A DNA stretch of 64,000 nucleotides from Heligmosomoides polygyrus polygyrus (taxonomy: Eukaryota; Nematoda; Chromadorea; Rhabditida; Heligmosomidae), in assembly GCA_947396885.1 (NCBI GenBank), contig OX377206.1:49893631-49957630 (forward strand), given 5' to 3'. Under the pieces are notes generated by a model that saw nothing but the letters and a program-made list of their open reading frames with translations, ran no database searches and had not been told where the DNA came from. Both the position numbers and the translations under genes were made by a program. This document shows, one piece after another, positions 48,001 through 61,106 of this stretch. Position 1 is the first letter of the stretch, and the number at the start of each line of letters is the position of its first letter.

Positions 48001-49094
48001 CTCTTTGCGCGACATCTGTGGCCTGTTCTCGGAGCCCGGATGGCTGTTGAACGAAATTGGTGACACCTCTTCTGAACCGGGCGGCAGTTGCACGATGACG
48101 TTGACATGTCTTCTTAAACCGGACCTCTGTTGAACCTCATCCGCGGCATCTCTTCTGAACACGAACGCCCTTTGCGCGACATCTGTGACATGACCTCCAG
48201 ACCAGGACATCTGTTGAGCGGTGTCGGTAACACGTATTCTGAACCCGGACACGTATTCATCGAAATTGGTGACACCTATCCTTAACCCGGGCGGCAGTTG
48301 AAAGACGACGTTGAAATGTCTTCTTAAACCGGACCTCTGTTGAGTTTCATCCGTGGCATCTCTTCTGAACATGGACGCCCTTTGCGCGACATCTGTGACA
48401 TGACCTCCAGAGCAGGACATCTGTTGAGCGGTGTCGGCAACACGTATTCTGAACCCGGACGCGTATTCATCGAAATTGGTGACACCTATTCTTAACCCGG
48501 GCGGCAGTTGAACGACGACGTTGACATCTCTTCTTAAACCGGACCTCTGTTGAACCTCATCCGTGGCATCTCTTCTAAACACGGACGCCCTTTGCGCGAC
48601 ATCTGTGGCCTGTTCTCGGAGCCGGGATGCCTGTTGAACGAAATTGGTGACACCTCTTCTGAACCGGGCGGCAGTTGCACGATGACGTTGACATGTCTTC
48701 TTAAACCGGACCTCTGTTGAACCTCATCCGCGGCATCTCTTCTGAACACGAACGCCCTTTGCGCGACATCTGTGACATGACCTCCAGACCAGGACATCTG
48801 TTGAGCGGTGTCGGTAACACGTATTCTGAACCCGGACGCGTATTCATCGAAATTGGTGACACCTATTCTTAACCCGGGCGGCAGTTGAATGACGACGTTG
48901 ACATGTCTTCTTAAACCGGACCTCTGTTGAACCTCATCCGCGGCATCTCTTCTAAACACGAACGCTCTTTGCGCGACATCTGTGGCCTGTTCTCGGAGCC
49001 CGGATGGCTGTTGAACGAAATTGGTGACACCTCTTCTAAACCCGGGCGGCAGTTGAACGACGACGTTGACATGTCTTCTTAAACTGGACCTCTG
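45061..49094. repeat. 4,034-bp superunit variant PPPTPPPttTPPPPttPPtPT
   Basis: 97 modules, seven short, one 33-bp deletion (47451-47501). Follows copy 1 of the superunit at offset 16,078 to about 47.85 kb, where a GAATATGG D is joined to F (47838) instead of E, dropping one pentamer; the right end continues with t-P-T. Confidence 0.91.
47451..47501 (+). repeat. E/A fusion module, copy 3
   Basis: Same junction in the 4,034-bp superunit, 16,078 bp from copy 1. Confidence 0.93.
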
Positions 49095-52000
49095 TTCAGC
49101 TTCATCCGTGGCATCTCTTCTGAACAGGACGCCCTTTGCGCGACATCTGTGACATGACCTCCAGACCAGGACATCTGTTGAGAGGTGTCGGTAACACGTA
49201 TTCTGAACCCGGACGCGTATTCATCGAAATTGGTGACACCTATTCTTAACCCGGGCGGCAGTTGAACGACGACGTTGACATCTCTTCTTAAACCGGACCT
49301 CTGTTGAGCTTCATCCGTGGCATCTCTTCTGAACATGGACGCCCTTTGCGCGACATCTGTGACATGACCTCCAGACCAGGACATCTGTTGAGCGGTGTCG
49401 GTAACACGTATTCTGAACCCGGACGCGTATTCATCGAAATTGGTGACACCTATTCTTAACCCGGGCGGCAGTTGAATGACGACGTTGCCATGTCTTCTTA
49501 AACCGGACCTCTGTTGAGCTTTATCCGTGGCATCTCTTCTGAATATGGACGCCCTTTGCGCGACATCTGTGACATGACCTCCAGAGCAGGACATCTGTTG
49601 AGCGGTGTCGGCAACACGTATTCTGAACCCGGACGCGTATTCATCGAAATTGGTGACACCTATTCTTAACCCGGGCGGCAGTTGAACGACGACGTTGACA
49701 TCTCTTCTTAAACCGGACCTCTGTTGAACCTCATCCGTGGCATCTCTTCTAAACACGGACGCCCTTTGCGCGACATCTGTGGCCTGTTCTCGGAGCCGGG
49801 ATGCCTGTTGAACGAAATTGGTGACACCTCTTCTAAACCCGGGCGGCAGTTGAACGACGACGTTGACATGTCTTCTTAAACCGGACCTCTGTTGAGCTTC
49901 ATCCGTGGCATCTCTTCTGAACATGGACGCCCTTTGTGCGACATCTGTGACATGACCTCCAGACCAGGACATCTGTTGAGCGGTGTCGGTAACACGTATT
50001 CTGAACCCGGACGCGTATTCATCGAAATTGGTGACACCTCTTCTGAACCCGGGCGGCAGTTGAACGACGACGTTGCCATGTCTTCTTAAACCGGACCTCT
50101 GTTGAGCTTTATCCGTGGCATCTCTTCTGAATATGGACGCCCTTTGCGCGACATCTGTGACATGACCTCCAGAGCAGGACATCTGTTGAGCGGTGTCGGC
50201 AACACGTATTCTGAACCCGGACGCGTATTCATCGAAATTGGTGACACCTATTCTTAACCCGGGCGGCAGTTGAATGACGACGTTGCCATGTCTTCTTAAA
50301 CCGGACCTCTGTTGAGCTTTATCCGTGGCATCTCTTCTGAATATGGACGCCCTTTGCGCGACATCTGTGACATGACCTCCAGAGCAGGACATCTGTTGAG
50401 CGGTGTCGGCAACACGTATTCTGAACCCGGACGCGCATTCATCGAAATTGGTGACACCTATTCTTAACCCGGGCGGCAGTTGAACGACGACGTTGACATC
50501 TCTTCTTAAACCGGACCTCTGTTGAACCTCATCCGTGGCATCTCTTCTAAACACGGACGCCCTTTGCGCGACATCTGTGGCCTGTTCTCGGAGCCGGGAT
50601 GCCTGTTGAACGAAATTGGTGACACCTCTTCTGAACCGGGCGGCAGTTGCACGATGACGTTGACATGTCTTCTTAAACCGGACCTCTGTTGAACCTCATC
50701 CGCGGCATCTCTTCTGAACACGAACGCTCTTTGCGCGACATCTGTGGCCTGTTCTCGGAGCCCGGATGGCTGTTGAACGAAATTGGTGACACCTCTTCTG
50801 AACCGGGCGGCAGTTGCACGATGACGTTGACATGTCTTCTTAAACCGGACCTCTGTTGAACCTCATCCGCGGCATCTCTTCTGAACACGAACGCTCTTTG
50901 CGCGACATCTGTGGCCTGTTCTCGGAGCCCGGATGGCTGTTGAACGAAATTGGTGACACCTATTCTTAACCCGGGCGGCAGTTGAACGACGACGTTGACA
51001 TCTCTTCTTAAACCGGACCTCTGTTGAGCTTCATCCGTGGCATCTCTTCTGAACATGGACGCCCTTTGCGCGACATCTGTGACATGACCTCCAGACCAGG
51101 ACATCTGTTGAGCGGTGTCGGTAACACGTATTCTGAACCCGGACGCGTATTCATCGAAATTGGTGACACCTCTTCTGAACCGGGCGGCAGTTGCACGATG
51201 ACGTTGACATGTCTTCTTAAACCGGACCTCTGTTGAACCTCATCCGCGGCATCTCTTCTGAACACGAATGCCCTTTGCGCGACATCTGTGACATGACCTC
51301 CAGACCAGGACATCTGTTGAGCGGTGTCGGTAACACGTATTCTGAACCCGGACGCGTATTCATCGAAATTGGTGACACCTATTCTTAACCCGGGCGGCAG
51401 TTGAATGACGACGTTGACATCTCTTCTTAAACCGGACCTCTGTTGAACCTCATCCGTGGCATCTCTTCTAAACACGGACGCCCTTTGCGCGACATCTGTG
51501 GTGTCGGTAACACGTATTCTGAACCCGGACGCGCATTCATCGAAATTGGTGACACCTCTTCTGAACCCGGGCGGCAGTTGAACGACGACGTTGCCATGTC
51601 TTCTTAAACCGGACCTCTGTTGAGCTTTATCCGTGGCATCTCTTCTGAATATGGACGCCCTTTGCGCGACATCTGTGACATGACCTCCAGAGCAGGACAT
51701 CTGTTGAGCGGTGTCGGCAACACGTATTCTGAACCCGGACGCGTATTCATCGAAATTGGTGACACCTATTCTTAACCCGGGCGGCAGTTGAATGACGACG
51801 TTGCCATGTCTTCTTAAACCGGACCTCTGTTGAGCTTTATCCGTGGCATCTCTTCTGAATATGGACGCCCTTTGCGCGACATCTGTGACATGACCTCCAG
51901 AGCAGGACATCTGTTGAGCGGTGTCGGCAACACGTATTCTGAACCCGGACGCGTATTCATCGAAATTGGTGACACCTATTCTTAACCCGGGCGGCAGTTG

Positions 52001-52961
52001 AACGACGACGTTGACATCTCTTCTTAAACCGGACCTCTGTTGAACCTCATCCGTGGCATCTCTTCTAAACACGGACGCCCTTTGCGCGACATCTGTGGCC
52101 TGTTCTCGGAGCCGGGATGCCTGTTGAACGAAATTGGTGACACCTCTTCTGAACCGGGCGGCAGTTGCACGATGACGTTGACATGTCTTCTTAAACCGGA
52201 CCTCTGTTGAACCTCATCCGCGGCATCTCTTCTGAACACGAACGCTCTTTGCGCGACATCTGTGGCCTGTTCTCGGAGCCCGGATGGCTGTTGAACGAAA
52301 TTGGTGACACCTCTTCTGAACCGGGCGGCAGTTGCACGATGACGTTGACATGTCTTCTTAAACCGGACCTCTGTTGAACCTCATCCGCGGCATCTCTTCT
52401 GAACACGAACGCCCTTTGCGCGACATCTGTGACATGACCTCCAGACCAGGACATCTGTTGAGCGGTGTCGGTAACACGTATTCTGAACCCGGACACGTAT
52501 TCATCGAAATTGGTGACACCTATCCTTAACCCGGGCGGCAGTTGAAAGACGACGTTGAAATGTCTTCTTAAACCGGACCTCTGTTGAGTTTCATCCGTGG
52601 CATCTCTTCTGAACATGGACGCCCTTTGCGCGACATCTGTGACATGACCTCCAGAGCAGGACATCTGTTGAGCGGTGTCGGCAACACGTATTCTGAACCC
52701 GGACGCGTATTCATCGAAATTGGTGACACCTATTCTTAACCCGGGCGGCAGTTGAACGACGACGTTGACATCTCTTCTTAAACCGGACCTCTGTTGAACC
52801 TCATCCGCGGCATCTCTTCTGAACACGAACGCTCTTTGCGCGACATCTGTGGCCTGTTCTCGGAGCCCGGATGGCTGTTGAACGAAATTGGTGACACCTC
52901 TTCTAAACCCGGGCGGCAGTTGAACGACTACGTTGACATGTCTTCTTAAACTGGACCTCTG
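49095..52961. repeat. 3,867-bp superunit, copy 2
   Basis: Same 93-module word as 28983, with the 33-bp deletion at 51485-51535, and TTAAACC where copy 1 has the private TTAATCC. Confidence 0.92.
51485..51535 (+). repeat. E/A fusion module, copy 4
   Basis: Same junction in superunit copy 2. Confidence 0.93.
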
Positions 52962-54135
52962 TTCAGCTTCATCCGTGGCATATCTTCTGAACAGGACGCC
53001 CTTTGCGCGACATCTGTGACCTGACCTCTAGACCAGGACATCTGTTGAGCGGTGTCGGTAACACGTATTCTGAACCCGGACACGTATTCATCGAAATTGG
53101 TGACACCTATCCTTAACCCGGGCGGCAGTTGAAAGACGACGTTGAAATGTCTTCTTAAACCGGACCTCTGTTGAGTTTCATCCGTGGCATCTCTTCTGAA
53201 CATGGACGCCCTTTGCGCGACATCTGTGACATGACCTTCAGAGCAGGACATCTGTTGAGCGGTGTCGGCAACACGTATTCTGAACCCGGACGCGAATTCA
53301 TCGAAATTGGTGACACCTATTCTTAACCCGGGCGGCAGTTGAACGACGACGTTGACATCTCTTCTTAAACCGGACCTCTGTTGAACCTCATCCGCGGCAT
53401 CTCTTCTGAACACGAACGCCCTTTGCGCGACATCTGTGACATGACCTCCAGACCAGGACATCTGTTGAGCGGTGTCGGTAACACGTATTCTGAACCCGGA
53501 CGCGTATTCATCGAAATTGGTGACACCTATTCTTAACCCGGGCGGCAGTTGCACGATGACGTTGACATGTCTTCTTAAACCGGACCTCTGTTGAACCTCA
53601 TCCGCGGCATCTCTTCTAAACACGAACGCTCTTTGCGCGACATCTGTGGCCTGTTCTCGGAGCCCGGATGGCTGTTGAACGAAATTGGTGACACCTCTTC
53701 TGAACCGGGCGGCAGTTGCACGATGACGTTGACATGTCTTCTTAAACCGGACCTCTGTTGAACATCATCCGCGGCATCTCTTCTGAACACGAACGCCCTT
53801 TGCGCGACATCTGTGACATGACCTCCAGACCAGGACATCTGTTGAGCGGTGTCGGTAACACGTATTCTGAACCCGGACGCGTATTCATCGAAATTGGTGA
53901 CACCTATTCTTAACCCGGGCGGCAGTTGAATGACGACGTTGACATGTCTTCTTAAACCGGACCTCTGTTGAACCTCATCCGCGGCATCTCTTCTAAACAC
54001 GAACGCTCTTTGCGCGACATCTGTGGCCTGTTCTCGGAGCCCGGATGGCTGTTGAACGAAATTGGTGACACCTCTTCTAAGCCCGGGCGGCAGTTGAACG
54101 ACGACGTTGACATGTCTTCTTAAACTGGACCTCTG
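52962..54135. repeat. Higher-order unit PPPtPT, 1174 bp, divergent type
   Basis: TCTAGA near 53028 and GAATTC near 53294; A reads GGTAACACG. Confidence 0.92.
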
Positions 54136-55099
54136 TTCAGCTTCATCCGTGGCATCTCTTCTGAACAGGACGCCCTTTGCGCGACATCTGTGACATGACT
54201 TCCAGACCAGGACATCTGTTGAGCGGTGTCGGTAACACGTATTCTGAACCCGGACGCGTATTCATCGAAATTGGTGGCACCTATTCTTAAACCGGGCGGC
54301 AGTTGAACGACGACGTTGACATCTCTTCTTAAACCGGACCTCTGTTGAGCTTCATCCGTGGCATCTCTTCTAAACACGGACGCCCTTTGCGCGACATCTG
54401 TGACATGACCTCCAGACCAGGACATCTGTTGAGCGGTGTCGGTAACACGTATTCTGAACCCGGACGCGTATTCATCGAAATTGGTGACACCTATTCTTAA
54501 CCCGGGCGGCAGTTGAATGACGACGTTGCCATGTCTTCTTAAACCGGACCTCTGTTGAGCTTTATCCGTGGCATCTCTTCTGAATATGGACGCCCTTTGC
54601 GCGACATCTGTGACATGACCTCCAGAGCAGGACATCTGTTGAGCGGTGTCGGCAACACGTATTCTGAACCCGGACGCGTATTCATCGAAATTGGTGACAC
54701 CTATTCTTAACCCGGGCGGCAGTTGAACGACGACGTTGACATCTCTTCTTAAACCGGACCTCTGTTGAACCTCATCCGTGGCATCTCTTCTAAACACGGA
54801 CGCCCTTTGCGCGACATCTGTGGCCTGTTCTCGGAGCCGGGATGCCTGTTGAACGAAATTGGTGACACCTCTTCTGAACCGGGCGGCAGTTGCACGATGA
54901 CGTTGACATGTCTTCTTAAACCGGACCTCTGTTGAACCTCATCCGCGGCATCTCTTCTGAACACGAACGCTCTTTGCGCGACATCTGTGGCCTGTTCTCG
55001 GAGCCCGGATGCTTGTTGAACGAAATTGGTGACACCTCTTCTAAACCCGAGCGGCAGTTGAACGACGACGTTGACATGTCTTCTTAAACTGGACCTCTG
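54136..55099. repeat. Higher-order unit PPPtT, 964 bp
   Basis: GACTTCC, GGTGGCACC and CCCGAGCGG marks as at 34024. Confidence 0.92.
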
Positions 55100-55687
55100 T
55101 TCAGCTTCATCCGTGGCATCTATTCTGAACATGGACGCCCTTTGCGCGACATCTGTGACATAACCTCCAGACCAGGACATCTGTTGAGCGGTGTCGGTAA
55201 CACGTATTCTGAACCCGGACGCGTATTCATCGAAATTGGTGACACCTATTCTTAACCCGGGCGGCAGTTGAATGACGACGTTGACATGTCTTCTTAAAAC
55301 GGACCTCTGTTGAGCCTCATCCGTGGCATCTCTTCTGAACACGGACGCCCTTTGCGCGACATCTGTGACATGACCTCCAGAGCAGGACATCTGTTGAGCG
55401 GTGTCGGCAACACGTATTCTGAACCCGGACGCGTATTCATCGAAATTGGTGACACCTATTCTTAACCCGGGCGGCAGTTGAACGACGACGTTGACATCTC
55501 TTCTTAAACCGGACCTCTGTTCAACCTCATCCGTGGCATCTCTTCTAAACACGGACGCCCTTTGCGCGACATCTGTGGCCTGTTCTCGGAGCCCGGATGC
55601 TTGTTGAACGAAATTGGTGACACCTCTTCTAAACCCGAGCGGCAGTTGAACGACGACGTTGACATGTCTTCTTAAACTGGACCTCTG
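55100..55687. repeat. Higher-order unit PPT, 588 bp
   Basis: GACATAACC and TAAAACGG marks as at 39064. Confidence 0.92.
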
Positions 55688-56652
55688 TTCAGCTTCATCC
55701 GTGGCATCTCTTCTGAACATGGACGCCCTTTGCGCGACATCTGTGACATGACCTCCAGAGCAGGACATCTGTTGAGCGGTGTCGGTAACACGTATTCTGA
55801 ACCCGGACGCGTATTCATCGAAATTGGTGACACCTATTCTTAACCCGGGCGGCAGTTGAATGACGAGGTTGCCATGTCTTCTTAAACCGGACCTCTGTTG
55901 AGCTTTATGCGTGGCATCTCTTCTGAATATGGACGCCCTTTGCGCGACATCTGTGACATGACCTCCAGAGCAGGACATCTGTTGAGCGGTGTCGGCAACA
56001 CGTATTCTGAACCCGGACGCGTATTCATCGAAATTGGTGACACCTATTCTTAACCCGGGCGGCAGTTGAACGACGACGTTGACATCTCTTCTTAAACCGG
56101 ACCTCTGTTGAACCTCATCCGTGGCATCTCTTCTAAACACGGACGCCCTTTGCGCGACATCTGTGGCCTGTTCTCGGAGCCGGGATGCCTGTTGAACGAA
56201 ATTGGTGACACCTCTTCTGAACCGGGCGGCAGTTGCACGATGACGTTGACATGTCTTCTTAAACCGGACCTCTGTTGAACCTCATCCGCGGCATCTCTTC
56301 TGAACACGAACGCCCTTTGCGCGACATCTGTGACATGACCTCCAGACCAGGACATCTGTTGAGCGGTGTCGGTAACACGTATTCTGAACCCGGACGCGTA
56401 TTCATCGAAATTGGTGACACCTATTCTTAACCCGGGCGGCAGTTGAATGACGACGTTGACATGTCTTCTTAAACCGGACCTCTGTTGAACCTCATCCGCG
56501 GCATCTCTTCTAAACACGAACGCTCTTTGCGCGACATCTGTGGCCTGTTCTCGGAGCCCGGATGGCTGTTGAACGAAATTGGTGACACCTCTTCTAAACC
56601 CGGGCGGCAGTTGAACGACGACGTTGACATGTCTTCTTAAACTGGACCTCTG
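55688..56652. repeat. Unit PPtPT, 965 bp
   Basis: Starts as 39652 does but switches at the first C (about 55862) to left-regime sequence (GACGAGGTTGCC, TTTATGCG). This is the junction between the two 7,558-bp copies. Confidence 0.92.
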
Positions 56653-59600
56653 TTCAGCTTCATCCGTGGCATCTCTTCTGAACAGGACGCCCTTTGCGCG
56701 ACATCTGTGACATGACCTCCAGACCAGGACATCTGTTGAGAGGTGTCGGTAACACGTATTCTGAACCCGGACGCGTATTCATCGAAATTGGTGACACCTA
56801 TTCTTAACCCGGGCGGCAGTTGAACGACGACGTTGACATCTCTTCTTAAACCGGACCTCTGTTGAGCTTCATCCGTGGCATCTCTTCTGAACATGGACGC
56901 CCTTTGCGCGACATCTGTGACATGACCTCCAGACCAGGACATCTGTTGAGCGGTGTCGGTAACACGTATTCTGAACCCGGACGCGTATTCATCGAAATTG
57001 GTGACACCTATTCTCAACCCGGGCGGCAGTTGAATGACGACGTTGCCATGTCTTCTTAAACCGGACCTCTGTTGAGCTTTATCCGTGGCATCTCTTCTGA
57101 ATATGGACGCCCTTTGCGCGACATCTGTGACATGACCTCCAGAGCAGGACATCTGTTGAGCGGTGTCGGCAACACGTATTCTGAACCCGGACGCGTATTC
57201 ATCGAAATTGGTGACACCTATTCTTAACCCGGGCGGCAGTTGAACGACGACGTTGACATCTCTTCTTAAACCGGACCTCTGTTGAACCTCATCCGTGGCA
57301 TCTCTTCTAAACACGGACGCCCTTTGCGCGACATCTGTGGCCTGTTCTCGGAGCCGGGATGCCTGTTGAACGAAATTGGTGACACCTCTTCTAAACCCGG
57401 GCGGCAGTTGAACGACGACGTTGACATGTCTTCTTAAACCGGACCTCTGTTGAGCTTCATCCGTGGCATCTCTTCTGAACATGGACGCCCTTTGTGCGAC
57501 ATCTGTGACATGACCTCCAGACCAGGACATCTGTTGAGCGGTGTCGGTAACACGTATTCTGAACCCGGACGCGTATTCATCGAAATTGGTGACACCTCTT
57601 CTGAACCCGGGCGGCAGTTGAACGACGACGTTGCCATGTCTTCTTAAACCGGACCTCTGTTGAGCTTTATCCGTGGCATCTCTTCTGAATATGGACGCCC
57701 TTTGCGCGACATCTGTGACATGACCTCCAGAGCAGGACATCTGTTGAGCGGTGTCGGCAACACGTATTCTGAACCCGGACGCGTATTCATCGAAATTGGT
57801 GACACCTATTCTTAACCCGGGCGGCAGTTGAATGACGACGTTGCCATGTCTTCTTAAACCGGACCTCTGTTGAGCTTTATCCGTGGCATCTCTTCTGAAT
57901 ATGGACGCCCTTTGCGCGACATCTGTGACATGACCTCCAGAGCAGGACATCTGTTGAGCGGTGTCGGCAACACGTATTCTGAACCCGGACGCGCATTCAT
58001 CGAAATTGGTGACACCTATTCTTAACCCGGGCGGCAGTTGAACGACGACGTTGACATCTCTTCTTAAACCGGACCTCTGTTGAACCTCATCCGTGGCATC
58101 TCTTCTAAACACGGACGCCCTTTGCGCGACATCTGTGGCCTGTTCTCGGAGCCGGGATGCCTGTTGAACGAAATTGGTGACACCTCTTCTGAACCGGGCG
58201 GCAGTTGCACGATGACGTTGACATGTCTTCTTAAACCGGACCTCTGTTGAACCTCATCCGCGGCATCTCTTCTGAACACGAACGCTCTTTGCGCGACATC
58301 TGTGGCCTGTTCTCGGAGCCCGGATGGCTGTTGAACGAAATTGGTGACACCTCTTCTGAACCGGGCGGCAGTTGCACGATGACGTTGACATGTCTTCTTA
58401 AACCGGACCTCTGTTGAACCTCATCCGCGGCATCTCTTCTGAACACGAACGCTCTTTGCGCGACATCTGTGGCCTGTTCTCGGAGCCCGGATGGCTGTTG
58501 AACGAAATTGGTGACACCTATTCTTAACCCGGGCGGCAGTTGAACGACGACGTTGACATCTCTTCTTAAACCGGACCTCTGTTGAGCTTCATCCGTGGCA
58601 TCTCTTCTGAACATGGACGCCCTTTGCGCGACATCTGTGACATGACCTCCAGACCAGGACATCTGTTGAGCGGTGTCGGTAACACGTATTCTGAACCCGG
58701 ACGCGTATTCATCGAAATTGGTGACACCTCTTCTGAACCGGGCGGCAGTTGCACGATGACGTTGACATGTCTTCTTAAACCGGACCTCTGTTGAACCTCA
58801 TCCGCGGCATCTCTTCTGAACACGAATGCCCTTTGCGCGACATCTGTGACATGACCTCCAGACCAGGACATCTGTTGAGCGGTGTCGGTAACACGTATTC
58901 TGAACCCGGACGCGTATTCATCGAAATTGGTGACACCTATTCTTAACCCGGGCGGCAGTTGAATGACGACGTTGACATCTCTTCTTAAACCGGACCTCTG
59001 TTGAACCTCATCCGTGGCATCTCTTCTAAACACGGACGCCCTTTGCGCGACATCTGTGGTGTCGGTAACACGTATTCTGAACCCGGACGCGCATTCATCG
59101 AAATTGGTGACACCTCTTCTGAACCCGGGCGGCAGTTGAACGACGACGTTGCCATGTCTTCTTAAACCGGACCTCTGTTGAGCTTTATCCGTGGCATCTC
59201 TTCTGAATATGGACGCCCTTTGCGCGACATCTGTGACATGACCTCCAGAGCAGGACATCTGTTGAGCGGTGTCGGCAACACGTATTCTGAACCCGGACGC
59301 GTATTCATCGAAATTGGTGACACCTATTCTTAACCCGGGCGGCAGTTGAATGACGACGTTGCCATGTCTTCTTAAACCGGACCTCTGTTGAGCTTTATCC
59401 GTGGCATCTCTTCTGAATATGGACGCCCTTTGCGCGACATCTGTGACATGACCTCCAGAGCAGGACATCTGTTGAGCGGTGTCGGCAACACGTATTCTGA
59501 ACCCGGACGCGTATTCATCGAAATTGGTGACACCTATTCTTAACCCGGGCGGCAGTTGAACGACGACGTTGACATCTCTTCTTAAACCGGACCTCTGTTG

Positions 59601-60519
59601 AACCTCATCCGTGGCATCTCTTCTAAACACGGACGCCCTTTGCGCGACATCTGTGGCCTGTTCTCGGAGCCGGGATGCCTGTTGAACGAAATTGGTGACA
59701 CCTCTTCTGAACCGGGCGGCAGTTGCACGATGACGTTGACATGTCTTCTTAAACCGGACCTCTGTTGAACCTCATCCGCGGCATCTCTTCTGAACACGAA
59801 CGCTCTTTGCGCGACATCTGTGGCCTGTTCTCGGAGCCCGGATGGCTGTTGAACGAAATTGGTGACACCTCTTCTGAACCGGGCGGCAGTTGCACGATGA
59901 CGTTGACATGTCTTCTTAAACCGGACCTCTGTTGAACCTCATCCGCGGCATCTCTTCTGAACACGAACGCCCTTTGCGCGACATCTGTGACATGACCTCC
60001 AGACCAGGACATCTGTTGAGCGGTGTCGGTAACACGTATTCTGAACCCGGACACGTATTCATCGAAATTGGTGACACCTATCCTTAACCCGGGCGGCAGT
60101 TGAAAGACGACGTTGAAATGTCTTCTTAAACCGGACCTCTGTTGAGTTTCATCCGTGGCATCTCTTCTGAACATGGACGCCCTTTGCGCGACATCTGTGA
60201 CATGACCTCCAGAGCAGGACATCTGTTGAGCGGTGTCGGCAACACGTATTCTGAACCCGGACGCGTATTCATCGAAATTGGTGACACCTATTCTTAACCC
60301 GGGCGGCAGTTGAACGACGACGTTGACATCTCTTCTTAAACCGGACCTCTGTTGAACCTCATCCGCGGCATCTCTTCTGAACACGAACGCTCTTTGCGCG
60401 ACATCTGTGGCCTGTTCTCGGAGCCCGGATGGCTGTTGAACGAAATTGGTGACACCTCTTCTAAACCCGGGCGGCAGTTGAACGACTACGTTGACATGTC
60501 TTCTTAAACTGGACCTCTG
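56653..60519. repeat. 3,867-bp superunit, copy 3
   Basis: Same word as 28983, 33-bp deletion at 59043-59093. Private T to C at 57015 turns the plus-frame TAA of one B into CAA. Confidence 0.92.
59043..59093 (+). repeat. E/A fusion module, copy 5
   Basis: Same junction in superunit copy 3; the identical breakpoints show all five descend from one deletion. Confidence 0.93.
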
Positions 60520-61106
60520 TTCAGCTTCATCCGTGGCATATCTTCTGAACAGGACGCCCTTTGCGCGACATCTGTGACATGACCTCCAGACCAGGACATC
60601 TGTTGAGCGGTGTCGGTAACACGTATTCTGAACCCGGACACGTATTCATCGAAATTGGTGACACCTATCCTTAACCCGGGCGGCAGTTGAAAGACGACGT
60701 TGAAATGTCTTCTTAAACCGGACCTCTGTTGAGTTTCATCCGTGGCATCTCTTCTGAACATGGACGCCCTTTGCGCGACATCTGTGACATGACCTCCAGA
60801 GCAGGACATCTGTTGAGCGGTGTCGGCAACACGTATTCTGAACCCGGACGCGTATTCATCGAAATTGGTGACACCTATTCTTAACCCGGGCGGCAGTTGA
60901 ACGACGACGTTGACATCTCTTCTTAAACCGGACCTCTGTTGAACCTCATCCGCGGCATCTCTTCTGAACACGAACGCTCTTTGCGCGACATCTGTGGCCT
61001 GTTCTCGGAGCCCGGATGGCTGTTGAACGAAATTGGTGACACCTCTTCTAAACCCGGGCGGCAGTTGAACGACTACGTTGACATGTCTTCTTAAACTGGA
61101 CCTCTG
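60520..61106. repeat. Inserted PPT unit, 587 bp
   Basis: Extra relative to copy 1 of the 7,558-bp superrepeat. It carries the GCATATC boundary of the next unit and the GACACG/TATCCTTAA/TTGAAAGACG block, but an ordinary GACATGACC E and no TCTAGA. The simplest origin is a one-unit unequal crossover between the flanking pentamer pairs. Confidence 0.92.

Larger units (their letters stand above)
49095..56652. repeat. 7,558-bp tandem superrepeat, copy 1
   Basis: Sum of five units (3867 + 1174 + 964 + 588 + 965). Homology at this offset starts earlier, near 48.4 kb, so the unit phase is arbitrary. Confidence 0.9.
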
